DNA of 33,091 nucleotides from Gammaproteobacteria bacterium (GTDB taxonomy: Bacteria; Pseudomonadota; Gammaproteobacteria; Steroidobacterales; Woeseiaceae). The translations under genes and the position numbers were made by a program. The notes under the pieces are model-generated. The model was not told the origin of the DNA. It did not search any database and worked only from the letters and a program-made list of their open reading frames with translations. Location of the stretch: the NCBI GenBank assembly GCA_018677555.1, contig JAHHOT010000218.1:1-33091 (forward strand). Direction: 5' to 3'. Shown here piece by piece: positions 7,895 to 17,295 of this stretch. How positions within the stretch are numbered: position 1 is the stretch's first letter; every line of letters starts with the position of its first letter.

Positions 7895-8915
7895 CGCGAT
7901 CCCAGGCTGTTTCGACGAGTGCTGCGAGCAGCTCGGCGTAGCTCCAGCCTGCGAACCCGGCCATCAGCGCGAGCTTGGCATCGTAGCCCCAGGCGGGGTT
8001 CGGGTTCACTTCCATGAGCTTGATGGTGCCATCGGCCGCCGCGCGAAAGTCGAAGCGGCCGTAGTCACGCAGGCCAAGGCGTTTGAACAACCGCTCGCAG
8101 CGGGCCCCGAGTTCGCGCTGGCCATCGGTAGACAGGCTTGCCGGGACGATTGCGATGTCGTTCCAGTACGGCGACTCGGGATCGGTCTTCGACTCGAACG
8201 ACAGGATGGGCGCGAAGCCGTCCGGCAGTTTCGAGAAATCGACTTCGAGCATTGGCAGCTGTCGAAATCCGGCGCCGGGGTTGCCGATCAGGCCAAGACC
8301 GAATTCGCGGCCGGGCAGGTATTCCTGGATCAGGACGTCACGGCCCGGCAACGCGTTCGCGAGCCAGCCGAGATAGTCGCGGGCTTCACGCTCGGTCGAC
8401 ACGACAGAATCTTTGGTGATGCCGACGCTGCCATCGGCCGTGTTCGGCTTGATGAGTGCCGGCAGCGCGGGCAAGGCGGCGTCGACGACCTCCGCAGCCG
8501 GCACGAAACGTTCCGCCGGCACGGCGATTCCCAGAGCCTCCGCGACCAGCCGCACGATCTGCTTGTCATAGCAGATCAGCATGCCGCGCGGCGTCGCACC
8601 GGTATACGGCACGCCCAGGAGTTCGAGCTGCGTCGCCACGTGAATCTCGAAATCCGGATTGTTAAAAAGTCCCGTGTCGCAGAAATTCACGACCAGGTCC
8701 GGGCCGAACGCCGCGATCGCGTCGAAGAGTCCGGCATGAGTTTCGATGATCGTGACGTCGAAGCGGTCCAGCGCGGCAAATGCCTCTCGCATCCTGGCGT
8801 GTACCTCGAGATCGGGCGGCCCGTAGCGCTGCTCGTGCTTGGTGGGGTCCGGCAGCGACGGATCACCCGTGACCACGGCAACCTTCACGGGAAGTGACGA
8901 TGTTGGTTTGGTAAT
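7869..8915 (-). CDS. ATP-grasp ligase, D-alanine-D-alanine-ligase-like
   Basis: A cytosolic ATP-grasp enzyme of about 340-348 residues. It begins [15 protein letters not shown] and has [20 protein letters not shown] (the 'D-K' start of the central domain), [20 protein letters not shown] (Lys-Pro and glycine loop), [19 protein letters not shown] (hinge) and [20 protein letters not shown], then PNPAW (metal-binding Asp, Glu and Asn). All the key ligands look intact, so it should join a carboxylate to an amine. It lacks the full Ddl length and sits away from cell-division genes, so a special peptide or amino-acid ligase is more likely than Ddl. Its start is odd: AGGAGG at 8925-8930 is followed 9 nt later by in-frame ATT (8913-8915), and the first standard start is GTG at 8886-8888. 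Its 3' end overlaps the hydrolase gene by 26 bp, tail to tail. Confidence 0.82.
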   Translation of the reverse strand: MTKPTSSLPVKVAVVTGDPSLPDPTKHEQRYGPPDLEVHARMREAFAALDRFDVTIIETHAGLFDAIAAFGPDLVVNFCDTGLFNNPDFEIHVATQLELLGVPYTGATPRGMLICYDKQIVRLVAEALGIAVPAERFVPAAEVVDAALPALPALIKPNTADGSVGITKDSVVSTEREARDYLGWLANALPGRDVLIQEYLPGREFGLGLIGNPGAGFRQLPMLEVDFSKLPDGFAPILSFESKTDPESPYWNDIAIVPASLSTDGQRELGARCERLFKRLGLRDYGRFDFRAAADGTIKLMEVNPNPAWGYDAKLALMAGFAGWSYAELLAALVETAWDRVRPGVAAR

Positions 8916-9079
8916 GGTCCGATTCCTCCTGGCGCAGGCGACCGGTGCGCGGACCTGCGCACTATCACCTCGTAGCATGTGCGGAATCAATACCTTTTTT
9001 GCCCGGGTTATCTTATTGTTCGGCGTGCAGGAATCGCGATAGAGGCAATCGCAACCTCGATTCACGCGGAATGGTCATT

Positions 9080-10429
9080 ATGAAATCGGTAGCTCAGATC
9101 ACGCCTATGGAAGCCGCCGCCCTTGTGCGCCCGGGCTGCAAGATGGTCGTCGGTGGTTTCGGCATGACGGGCCATCCGGTGAACCTGATGCATGCAATCG
9201 CAGAGACGGACGTAAGCGACCTCACCTATATCGGCAACAATGTCGGCGAAGCCGGGCTCGGCGGTGGGCGGCTGTTGCGTAACGGCCAGATTCGCAAGGC
9301 AATCGGCTCCTACTTCACGAGCAATCGCGAAGCGGTGGAGGCGGCCCAGGAAAAGCGAATCGAAGTCGAGCTCATGCCACAGGGGACGCTCGCGGAAGCG
9401 CTGCGTGCGGGCGGCGCGGGCATCGGCGGATTCTATACGCCGACAGCCGTCAATACGCCGCTGGCCGAAGGGCGCGAGATTCGCGAGATCGATGGCAAAA
9501 AAATGGCGTTTGTCGAGTCGCTGCGCGCCGATGTTGCGATCGTGCGAGCATGGAAAGCCGACACGGCAGGCAACCTGCAATACCGGATGACCGAAAGTAA
9601 CTTCAATACGGCAGCGGCGACCGCCGCCGATCTCGTTATTGCCGAAGTCGAACACATCGTCCCGGTCGGCGAGCTCGAGCCGGAGCACATCCACACGCAG
9701 TGTTGTTTCGTGGACTACCTCGTGCAGGCGTCTGTCGGCACGGACCTGCTGGGCTCGTCGGCCTCTGTTTCGGCGAGCAACAAGAAAACGGACGCGCAAC
9801 GTGAAATGATGGCACGAGCGGCGCTGGCAGAACTGGCGCCCGGCGACATCGTCAATCTCGGCATCGGGATTCCAACATTGGTCGCCGATCTGATCGACCC
9901 CGCGGACGGCATCATCCTGCACACGGAGAACGGCCTGCTCGGGGTCGGGCCCGAACCGGAAAGCGGCGGCGCCATGGACTACCCGGTCAACGCCGGCAAG
10001 ATTCCCGTGACGGCGCTACCCGGTGCGAGCTATTTCGACAGCGCGGCATCTTTCGCGATGATTCGCGGTGGCCACGTCGACGTTGCAATCATGGGCGGGT
10101 TGCAGGTTGACCAGCACGGTAACCTGGCCAACTGGGCCGTTCCGGGCCGGCCGCTCCTCGGTGTCGGCGGTGCAATGGATCTCGCCAGCGGCGCGAAAAA
10201 ACTGATCGTTACGATGACACATTGCGCACGCGATGGATCGTCCAAGGTCGTCAGAGAATGCAACTTGCCACTGACGGCTAGCGGCGTTGTCGATGTCCTG
10301 ATCACGGACCTCGGCGTATTTCGTTTTCAGGGCGGCGAAATGCTGCTCGAAGCGCTGATGCCTGGCGCGAGCCTCGAGGATGTCGCGGCCAATACCGATG
10401 CTGAATACACGACGAACCTGGCCGGATAG
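9080..10429 (+). CDS. Single-chain family I CoA-transferase (SCOT/acetoacetate type, alpha-beta fusion)
   Basis: 449 residues carrying both subunits of a 3-oxoacid CoA-transferase. The alpha half runs from about 1 to 230 with GGFGMTGHP (25-33), NNVGEAG and [12 protein letters not shown]. The beta half starts near 235 with [20 protein letters not shown], then GIPTLVADL and [11 protein letters not shown], where Glu283 is the expected CoA-thioester nucleophile. Other family marks are [35 protein letters not shown] and KLIVTMTH. It moves CoA from succinyl-CoA or acyl-CoA to acetoacetate or another 3-oxoacid. In most bacteria the halves are separate genes (scoA/scoB, atoD/atoA); fusion resembles the animal enzyme. 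The ATG at 9080 is preferred, with GCGGA 9-11 nt upstream; an in-frame ATG at 9071 is closer to that site. It is divergent from the ATP-grasp gene. Confidence 0.9.
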   Translation: MKSVAQITPMEAAALVRPGCKMVVGGFGMTGHPVNLMHAIAETDVSDLTYIGNNVGEAGLGGGRLLRNGQIRKAIGSYFTSNREAVEAAQEKRIEVELMPQGTLAEALRAGGAGIGGFYTPTAVNTPLAEGREIREIDGKKMAFVESLRADVAIVRAWKADTAGNLQYRMTESNFNTAAATAADLVIAEVEHIVPVGELEPEHIHTQCCFVDYLVQASVGTDLLGSSASVSASNKKTDAQREMMARAALAELAPGDIVNLGIGIPTLVADLIDPADGIILHTENGLLGVGPEPESGGAMDYPVNAGKIPVTALPGASYFDSAASFAMIRGGHVDVAIMGGLQVDQHGNLANWAVPGRPLLGVGGAMDLASGAKKLIVTMTHCARDGSSKVVRECNLPLTASGVVDVLITDLGVFRFQGGEMLLEALMPGASLEDVAANTDAEYTTNLAG

Positions 10430-10633
10430 GTCACCCGGAACGCCACGGCGTGTTATCAGTCGTGTCAAAGCTGCGGTTCGATGAATTCACGTCAGCCGCC
10501 TCGCTGGCGCCAAGTCGGGGCTCGGCAGGGTGGGGCCAGGACACAAGGTATCGTGGACTGCGTCACAGCCCGGGCGAACGGCCTCGACTAGGATTGCCGT
10601 TAGAAGAAGGATCTCCGCTCAGGTGCGCCAGGA

Positions 10634-11179
10634 ATGCAGACACCACAGCCTTGTCGGGCAAACTACTCCCCAGAGTTCGACATTCCGCGTTGGCGGCGAC
10701 GGTTCGCGGTGCTCGCCCTGCTTATCTGCACCGGCGTGTCGGCCAACGATGAGCTCAAGGTGCAGAATCCCCAGCAGATTGCGTACAACGTCGGTGGCAT
10801 GACGGACGCCGCAATCGAACTCGGCCTGGATGAGCAACGGGTATCCATGTGGCTCGCCCAATCGCTGCAGCACGCCGGCCTTGCGGCACGTGCGGCAGAC
10901 ACGGAACGCGACCAGGAGGTCGTGTTTCTCGACATCGTTGTGGAAGCCGGGTCGTACTACGCATCCGTCGGGTTCTGGCGCAATGCCAGTTACGATCTGC
11001 CTGACGGCACCGAGGCATCGAACCAGGTGATTGTCTGGCAGGAATATGCCATCGGCAGCCACAACGGCGACGTCGATCAGCTGCGCCATACGGTCAATCG
11101 TGTCATCGAGCGCTTCGTTTCCAGCTATGGCAACGCGAACGACCTCGACCTTTCGCAACAGGTCGCTGCAACCCGCTAG
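10634..11179 (+). CDS. Small exported protein of unknown function
   Basis: A 181-residue protein with an arginine-rich N-terminus (RWRRRF), a hydrophobic stretch VLALLICTGVSA and likely cleavage before NDELKV at about residue 38. The mature part reads as a mixed alpha/beta domain of about 140 residues: AYNVGGMTDAAIELGLDEQR, EVVFLDIVVEAGSYYASVGF, SNQVIVWQEYAIGSHNGDVD and a C-terminal helix LRHTVNRVIERFVSSYGNAN. I do not recognise the family. The ATG is directly preceded by AGGA, closer than usual, so the start is not secure, but the signal peptide supports a start in this area. It lies 190 bp upstream of the autotransporter gene on the same strand and is probably periplasmic. Confidence 0.6.
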   Translation: MQTPQPCRANYSPEFDIPRWRRRFAVLALLICTGVSANDELKVQNPQQIAYNVGGMTDAAIELGLDEQRVSMWLAQSLQHAGLAARAADTERDQEVVFLDIVVEAGSYYASVGFWRNASYDLPDGTEASNQVIVWQEYAIGSHNGDVDQLRHTVNRVIERFVSSYGNANDLDLSQQVAATR

Positions 11180-11368
11180 CCACAATCCTGCTCCAGGCTT
11201 CGATTCTGCGATACAGTGTTGCTGTCTCGCAACAAAAACGGGGTCTTTGCTTGTTGTCTGTAACCCGATGAACTAGTCTTGTAATAAGACTTTGCGCGGG
11301 CGTTTCACGCGGCTAAAAGCCGGTGTAAACAACGCAATACAAACAACAAAAATGCAAAGGACGACGCA

Positions 11369-12916
11369 ATGAATACCACGCAACGACGATCGCGAGCGCG
11401 ATCCTTTCTTGCACTGTCTGCATCAGTTTTTGCCTACGTGCTTTTATTGCCGACGCCGGCATCGGCTCAAGTTGCTATTGCAGATTTCATGACGCGTGTT
11501 GGCGGCGACACTCTACTAAATTCTAATGTAGGCGTGTCGGGATGGGCTGTTAATCGGATCTGTCTGGAGCTTGTTGAGCTGAGTTCGTCGGGTCCTCTGG
11601 ACCAGGCGCCGCAAGAACTCTTCAATCGTTGCGGCGAGCTGGTATTTACGTCCGATTCGCTCAACGGCGGCACGTTGCCGAACGCGTTGGGATATGAAAG
11701 GGACGACGATCTCCTTGCGGCGCTGCAACAGGTCAACGGGGAAGAAGCCCAGGCGGCCGCCAGCTTTTCCCAGAACGCGTCGTACGAACAGTTCTCGAAC
11801 ATCGCCGCGAGACTCGGCGCACTGCGTGGTACGACCGGCGCGTCCGTCACGTCCGTCGCCGCCAACGGGGCGGAGATGATGTTTGGCAGCGGCGGAGGCG
11901 CAGCAGCCGACTCCCCGTTCGGGCCGTGGGGCTGGTTTATTCGCGGATCCTATGTAACGGGCGATCGGGATCCCAGCAACCGGTCGAATTTCACGGGTGC
12001 TGAAAACGGCTTCGACTTCGACCAGTACGGCATCACCGTTGGCATCGATCGCTATTCCGGATCGACGGTCTGGGGATTTGCGCTCGGCTACACCGCCTAT
12101 GACATCGAGATGCAAACTACGCAGGTGGGTCGTCCGCTCGACAACCAGGCGGTGAACGGCGGCGATATCGAGACCGATACCATTTCCGGGACGTTCTATT
12201 TCGATTTCAACAGCGAGTCGGACGTCTACTTCTCGGTCCTCGCGGGTTACGGTAGCCAGACCCTGGACATGACGAGAAATTACATTTACGTATCGAATGC
12301 GGCAGGAACAGACGACCAGCTGCGTTTGTTGACGTCAGATCCCGACGGCGACTCGCTGGCGGGATCCATGACGCTCGGCAAGGTCTATCAACAGGGCGGC
12401 TGGGTATTCGAACCGCGTATCGGCCTTTCCTACGACCGCCTGAACGTGGATCGTTTCGTCGAGGCAGACAGTGGCAACCAGGAAGCCGGGACACCGACCG
12501 TCTCCGCGATGCAGCTTGCATTCGACAAGCAGACGATTGATTCATTCAGGGTCAATGTCGGTCTCCAGTTCAGCGGCAACATCAACACCGGCTTCGGCTC
12601 CGTGCGGCCCATGTTCTCGCTCGACTACTACCGGGAGTTCGAGGATGACCCGCGCAAGATCCGGGTCAAATATGCATTGGAGGACCAGCTTGCGGCTGAC
12701 AATCCGGGCGCCGCGTTCATGACCGGATTCGGCGGCTGCCTCTCCTGCTTCGAACTGGTATCGGATGCGCCGGATTCCGGCTTTTACGTCGTAGGGCTGG
12801 GCATCGCCGCGACCTACCGAAACGGCATCCAGGCATTTCTGATGTTCGAGAGCCTGATCGATTACGACAATCTGCGGTCGAATGCGCTAACTCTTGGATT
12901 ACGCGGACATTTTTGA
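11369..12916 (+). CDS. Autotransporter beta-barrel domain protein with short passenger
   Basis: 515 residues. The signal peptide ends at TPASA (cleavage before QVAIAD, residue 34). A short helical passenger (about 35-185) contains ICLELVE, two cysteines (in NRICLELV and NRCGELVF) and LLAALQQVNGEEAQAAASF. From about residue 185 (PFGPWGWFIRGSYVTGDRDP) the rest is a 12-stranded autotransporter barrel: GFDFDQYGITVGIDRYSGST, WGFALGYTAYDIEM, TISGTFYFDFN, YFSVLAGYGS, WVFEPRIGLSYDRL, FRVNVGLQFSG and the C-terminal LTLGLRGHF with terminal Phe. The passenger is far shorter than in adhesins or proteases, so the barrel itself or a small surface plug may be the working part. It precedes the caspase-domain gene by 146 bp on the same strand. 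Confidence 0.87.
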   Translation: MNTTQRRSRARSFLALSASVFAYVLLLPTPASAQVAIADFMTRVGGDTLLNSNVGVSGWAVNRICLELVELSSSGPLDQAPQELFNRCGELVFTSDSLNGGTLPNALGYERDDDLLAALQQVNGEEAQAAASFSQNASYEQFSNIAARLGALRGTTGASVTSVAANGAEMMFGSGGGAAADSPFGPWGWFIRGSYVTGDRDPSNRSNFTGAENGFDFDQYGITVGIDRYSGSTVWGFALGYTAYDIEMQTTQVGRPLDNQAVNGGDIETDTISGTFYFDFNSESDVYFSVLAGYGSQTLDMTRNYIYVSNAAGTDDQLRLLTSDPDGDSLAGSMTLGKVYQQGGWVFEPRIGLSYDRLNVDRFVEADSGNQEAGTPTVSAMQLAFDKQTIDSFRVNVGLQFSGNINTGFGSVRPMFSLDYYREFEDDPRKIRVKYALEDQLAADNPGAAFMTGFGGCLSCFELVSDAPDSGFYVVGLGIAATYRNGIQAFLMFESLIDYDNLRSNALTLGLRGHF

Positions 12917-13062
12917 GTCGCATTTAACAAAATACGGAATCCGCCGACGCGCTCCGGGCCGCTCACGCCAAGCGCTCGAACAAGGCCCCCGAGTGGCGTA
13001 AAATAGTGCGCTACAATAATAAGTGTCCTCTTTGGCAAATGCGGCCACGGGCAGGACGACGT

Positions 13063-16000
13063 ATGAGCGGTGAACGGCAAATCGGATTGGCGTTGGCGGC
13101 ATTCGCAATGTTGCTGCCTGATGCCGCTATGCCCGTGCCGGGCGATTCCGCATTTGACGCACCGCGCGGAATCGTCGATTGTCTTCTGCCCGGGCCGATC
13201 CGGCGCGTTGGCGGAAGCATCTACCAGATGCCGCAGCGCCCCGCGCGACTGACCGCGTCCGAGTGCCAGATCCGTGGCGGCGATTTCCTGCTTTACGACC
13301 GCGCCAACTACGAAACCTCCCTGAACCACTGGAAGTCGCTCGCCGAGAACGAAGCGGATGCCGACGCGATGTTGTACGTCGCCGAGATCTATGAGCAGGG
13401 CATTGGCCGTGATCCGGATTACGCAGCCGCTGCGGAGTGGTACCGCAAATCGGCGGATGCCGGCAATTCGACCGCCCTGATCAGCCTGGCGCACCTGTAC
13501 AAGACCGGCAAGGGTGTACCGCTGGACCTCGGCGCCGCCCAGTCACTGTATTCACAGGCATTCGGTTCGGACATTCCGATTCCGCTGGACCCGACTTCTG
13601 TTGCGGGTGCCGATCAGCGCCTCGAGACCTTGCTGGCAGAAGTCGACAAGGTGCGCCGGCAAAAGATCGCCGTCGAACTCGAGCTGGCGGCGGCCAACGA
13701 ACAACTCGACGATGCGCGTAACGCGCTCAATGTCGCACTGGCCGGGGACGACGAGAATGCCGGCATGATTGCCACGCTGCAGGATTCAATCTCGCGGCAG
13801 CAGTCGGAAATAGAGAACTACCAGAGAACGCTCGAATCCATGGCGGGCGAGAACGCGGACCTGGCGGATCTCCGCAGACAGCTGGAGGAACAAAAAGCGG
13901 AAGCATCGACGCTGCGCCAACGACTGGCGCGTGCCGAGGATGAAGTCGGGCGCAGCCGTGCGGCGCTCGAGCAGCAGCAGCGTTCGCTGCAGCAGACTCA
14001 GGAAGAATTCAACGAGCAACTGGCACAGGCGACCGTCGATGCCGCATTGCTGCAGACCATGAGTCGGGATCTCGAACAGCAGCGCGCAGAAGTCGAGTCA
14101 CTGGAGGAGGCACTCAGAAAGGCGGAACAGGACAAGCACCTGTACGAGGCCCTCGCCGACGATACGGCCACCAGGGAAGAGCGCATTGCTGCCTTGTCGG
14201 CCCGCATCACGTTGCTCGAACAGCAGGCAAACGCGGTTTCGGGCAACCTGGCGGACGAGAAAAGCAAACTGGCGTCGGCGCAGAGACGGCTTGACGAGCA
14301 GGTCGCAGCCGCCAAGGACGCCGCGGCGCTGTCCGCGGCGGAGATGGCCCAGCGTGACGAAGAAATAGCCCGCTTGCGCGGAATCGTCGCGCGCGCCGAA
14401 CAGGAGCGAGACCGTCACCGCGGCGACATCGATCACCTGAGCGAGCAAAGCGTGGAGCTGCAGCAACTTCGCACGGAACTCGAACGCGAACAGGCGCAGT
14501 CGAATCGATTGCAGCAACTCCTCACGGTATCGCAGGATCAGTACGCGAACTCGATGCGGCAACTGAACCAGGCGAACGCAGATCGTACAGATCTCGAAGA
14601 GCAGATTCAGGCACTACGAAACCAGGCCACGTCGGGAGATCAGGCCGTTCAGATCGCGCTCGAGCAACGCGAACGCGAACTTCGTTCAGCGCATGCCGGC
14701 ATCGAGGCACTGCAATCGCGGGTTGCTAAATCCGAAAACGAACTCAAACGCTACCAGCTTCAGATGGCGGACACCGCCGCGCGCCAGACAGAGGCCATCG
14801 AGAATTTGCGCGAAGCCGTTGCTGCCAGTCGCGTGGAACGGGCGCTGCTGGAAGAACGGCTTGCGTCGGCGAGCGCGCAACTGGCCGGCGCGGAGGTGGA
14901 TCTGAGTCTCGAACGGAAGCGCGTGGAAAACCTGCAGGACCAGCTTCGCGAAGCGAGAGCCGCGAATACCAGCAGCGCGGAGGCGCTGCAGCAGAAACAG
15001 GCGATGCTCGACGACCAGAGACGGCAACTTCAATCGCGCCAGCAGGAGATCGACCGGCTCAACGAACAAACGCAGCGCTACGTCGCGCAGATCGACGAAT
15101 TGAAGGAAATCGTCGAAGCCAGGAAAGTCGAATTCGTCGGTCCTCGGATCGTCATGCTGGAGCCGAGCGAAAACGTGCTCGCCGATGCAACTCTGCCCAC
15201 TCGCGGCGGGGCAGCGACGCGCGGTTTCGCTGTCATTCCGGCCTCGTACATCAACGAAACGCGAATGGTGCGCGGGCACGTCGAAGCGCCAGCTGGGCTT
15301 GCGAGACTGACGATCGATGGTTGGCAGGTCCCGTTCAACGAACACAACGCCTTCAGTTTGCCGCTGGAACTGGATACGGAAAACAAGCACATCAAGATTG
15401 TTGCGGTTGACCACAACGGCAAGAAAGACACCAAGGAGTTTCAGTATCGAATCGACGGTTCGATCGGACCTGCCGAAGCAACGATTGTCAACAAGCGGGA
15501 ACGCTTCGAAGAGGCGAGAAACAACGCGCTGGACCATTTGAAATACTACGCGCTGGTCATCGCCAACCAGGACTATGTCAATGAGTTCGTGCGCGACCTG
15601 GAGACGCCAATCTCCGACGCGGAAGCAATCGCCGCCGTGCTCAGGGATCGCTACAACTTCGAAGTGGACATTCTGTACAACGCCGACAAGGATACGATCG
15701 AAACGGAGCTGGAGCGGATTTTCTACATCGAGGAAAACGACGAAGATACGGACAACGACAAGGACGCTATCCTTATCTACTATGCAGGCCACGGCTTCGC
15801 ATCGGATTCACGCAACAACGATGCATATTTCTGGGCGCCGGTCGACGCCGAGTTCAACAGCCCGAGGACCTGGTACAAGACACGCGACCTGGAATCGTAC
15901 ATGCAGGTCAGCGCGACCAAGCAGATCATGGTTGTCGCCGACTCCTGCTTCGCTGGAAACGTGTTGAGTCGCGACGGCATCCAGGAAGACCATGCATCGC

Positions 16001-16407
16001 TGAACTCGCGCAACTGGCGCAAGTTCCTCGCCGAATACACCGAGAAAAAGAAATCGCGCTACGTGTTGACCTCCGGCGGTTTTGCCCCGGTACTCGACGG
16101 TGGCGGCGGCAATCACTCTGTCTTTGCCCGCGCATTTCTCAATGTGCTGATGGGGAACAACGAAATTATCTCGGCGTCGGGCGTGCACGAGCAGGTGGCC
16201 CCGGTGGTGATGGACCTGGCCGAGCGGCAGAATTTCGAGCAAACGCCATTCTTTGGCTACCTGCGTAGCGCGGGTCACGGATTCGGCAACTTCTACTTTC
16301 CGGCGCCGCGTTACGCCGCCGAGTCCGAGGAAATCATAAAAACCTCGTCGTTGATTCAATACCCGCTCAGCGGTACCGGAGTGAATACCGGGCATGCGTC
16401 CAGATAG
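13063..16407 (+). CDS. Exported caspase-fold (peptidase C14) protein with Sel1 repeats and long coiled coil
   Basis: 1114 residues from the ATG at 13063 (AGGA six nt upstream; an earlier in-frame ATG at 13006 has none). Order: signal peptide (IGLALAAFAMLLPDAAM, 1-25). Sel1-like repeats at about 95-170 (AMLYVAEIYEQGIGRDPDYA, TALISLAHLYKTGKGVPLDL). A nearly unbroken Gln/Glu/Arg/Ala coiled coil from about 186 to 687. A beta-sandwich at about 690-800 (TRMVRGHVEAPAGLARLTID). A caspase domain from Lys827 (KYYALVIANQDY) with the His910 motif YYAGHG and the Cys962 motif ADSCFAG, both catalytic residues intact. Acidic residues around 893-902 (IEENDEDTDNDKD) could bind Ca2+ (inference). Bacterial metacaspases cleave after Arg/Lys or Asp depending on type; the specificity here is not evident. 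The predicted location is periplasmic or surface. Confidence 0.88.
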   Translation: MSGERQIGLALAAFAMLLPDAAMPVPGDSAFDAPRGIVDCLLPGPIRRVGGSIYQMPQRPARLTASECQIRGGDFLLYDRANYETSLNHWKSLAENEADADAMLYVAEIYEQGIGRDPDYAAAAEWYRKSADAGNSTALISLAHLYKTGKGVPLDLGAAQSLYSQAFGSDIPIPLDPTSVAGADQRLETLLAEVDKVRRQKIAVELELAAANEQLDDARNALNVALAGDDENAGMIATLQDSISRQQSEIENYQRTLESMAGENADLADLRRQLEEQKAEASTLRQRLARAEDEVGRSRAALEQQQRSLQQTQEEFNEQLAQATVDAALLQTMSRDLEQQRAEVESLEEALRKAEQDKHLYEALADDTATREERIAALSARITLLEQQANAVSGNLADEKSKLASAQRRLDEQVAAAKDAAALSAAEMAQRDEEIARLRGIVARAEQERDRHRGDIDHLSEQSVELQQLRTELEREQAQSNRLQQLLTVSQDQYANSMRQLNQANADRTDLEEQIQALRNQATSGDQAVQIALEQRERELRSAHAGIEALQSRVAKSENELKRYQLQMADTAARQTEAIENLREAVAASRVERALLEERLASASAQLAGAEVDLSLERKRVENLQDQLREARAANTSSAEALQQKQAMLDDQRRQLQSRQQEIDRLNEQTQRYVAQIDELKEIVEARKVEFVGPRIVMLEPSENVLADATLPTRGGAATRGFAVIPASYINETRMVRGHVEAPAGLARLTIDGWQVPFNEHNAFSLPLELDTENKHIKIVAVDHNGKKDTKEFQYRIDGSIGPAEATIVNKRERFEEARNNALDHLKYYALVIANQDYVNEFVRDLETPISDAEAIAAVLRDRYNFEVDILYNADKDTIETELERIFYIEENDEDTDNDKDAILIYYAGHGFASDSRNNDAYFWAPVDAEFNSPRTWYKTRDLESYMQVSATKQIMVVADSCFAGNVLSRDGIQEDHASLNSRNWRKFLAEYTEKKKSRYVLTSGGFAPVLDGGGGNHSVFARAFLNVLMGNNEIISASGVHEQVAPVVMDLAERQNFEQTPFFGYLRSAGHGFGNFYFPAPRYAAESEEIIKTSSLIQYPLSGTGVNTGHASR

Positions 16408-16445
16408 GCAAGGCGTGACACCTGATCCCGGTTAGCCCGCTCAGC

Positions 16446-17255
16446 ATGATCCGCCGGGTCTTAATCCTTGCGATTTCGCTGATCGCATCCGCCTGCGCGC
16501 CCTATGGGCATTCCGTCATCGCCGAACGCCGCGGCCTGCAGCGCAGCGAGGTCACAGGGGACGTCTTTCGGCACCTCGTTTACCAGCGCTTCGATCCGTC
16601 GGGCAGCGCGCGACTACACGTATATATAGAAGGAGACGGCATCCCGTGGGTCGGCAACTTGCCCGGCGCGGACCCGACGCCGCGCAATGCGCTGGCTTTG
16701 CGCCTCGCGGCCGTGGATCCGCAGGACATCGCCTACGTTGGCAGGCCCTGCTATTTCCAGGTGCAGACGCCGGACAAGTGCACAGCGAATTACTGGACCT
16801 CGGACCGCTACGGCGAGGAAGTCATCCGGAGCATGGCAAGCGTTGTCGAGCAGGTCCGCGGGCCGCGCCACCGGGAGCTCGTCCTGATCGGACACAGCGG
16901 CGGCGGTGCGATTGCGGCGCTGCTGGAGTCCCGCGTTGACGGCGTCGTCGCGGTCGTCACCATTGCTGCGAATCTCGATATCGAGCGATGGGCCGCGCAT
17001 CATGATTACGATCCGCTGGATGGCTCGCTCAACCCGGTTGACGAGCCGACAGACCCGCGTATACCAAAGTATCAGCTTGTTGGCCGAGCCGACGACAACG
17101 TACCGCTGCAGACCGTCGTGCACTATGCCGACGATCGGCAGAACGTGGAACTGCTCGTCTACGATGGCTTCAACCACGCCTGTTGCTGGGAGAAAGAGTG
17201 GGCGAGCTTCCTGTCCCGGCTGGACCGGGCATTGGCAACGACCGAGCCATTCTGA
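16446..17255 (+). CDS. Putative lipoprotein alpha/beta hydrolase
   Basis: 269 residues. An N-terminal membrane stretch, LILAISLIASAC, ends in a near-lipobox with Cys17, so lipidation is plausible. The hydrolase core shows HVYIEGDGIPW (first strand and oxyanion region), the nucleophile elbow LIGHSGGGAIA (Ser151), an acid in LVGRADDNVP (Asp216 or Asp217) and the base in YDGFNHACCW (His244). Together these form a complete triad. Extra cysteines (GRPCYFQ, DKCTANYW, HACCW) suggest disulfides, which fits a periplasmic location. It begins 38 nt after the caspase gene and probably shares its transcript. It may be an esterase or lipase; the substrate is unknown. Confidence 0.8.
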   Translation: MIRRVLILAISLIASACAPYGHSVIAERRGLQRSEVTGDVFRHLVYQRFDPSGSARLHVYIEGDGIPWVGNLPGADPTPRNALALRLAAVDPQDIAYVGRPCYFQVQTPDKCTANYWTSDRYGEEVIRSMASVVEQVRGPRHRELVLIGHSGGGAIAALLESRVDGVVAVVTIAANLDIERWAAHHDYDPLDGSLNPVDEPTDPRIPKYQLVGRADDNVPLQTVVHYADDRQNVELLVYDGFNHACCWEKEWASFLSRLDRALATTEPF

Positions 17256-17295
17256 GTCCACGATATAACCAGGCGGCCTTCGCCGCGGCTGGGCG

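Noticed and set aside
8945-9079. N-terminal extension of the CoA-transferase to 8945
   Set aside because: The added residues (Cys- and Arg-rich) do not resemble the family, and the alpha-subunit homology starts right after the ATG at 9080.
10430-10633. Possible small gene between the CoA-transferase and the exported protein
   Set aside because: Frames here lack ribosome sites and give Arg/Pro-rich translations; no motif, hairpin or promoter stood out.
14686-15792. A 368-codon open frame on the minus strand inside the caspase-coiled-coil gene
   Set aside because: It is the antisense of a GC-rich coiled-coil region with strong codon bias; the plus frame has clear domains, and the antisense has neither a ribosome site nor recognisable motifs.
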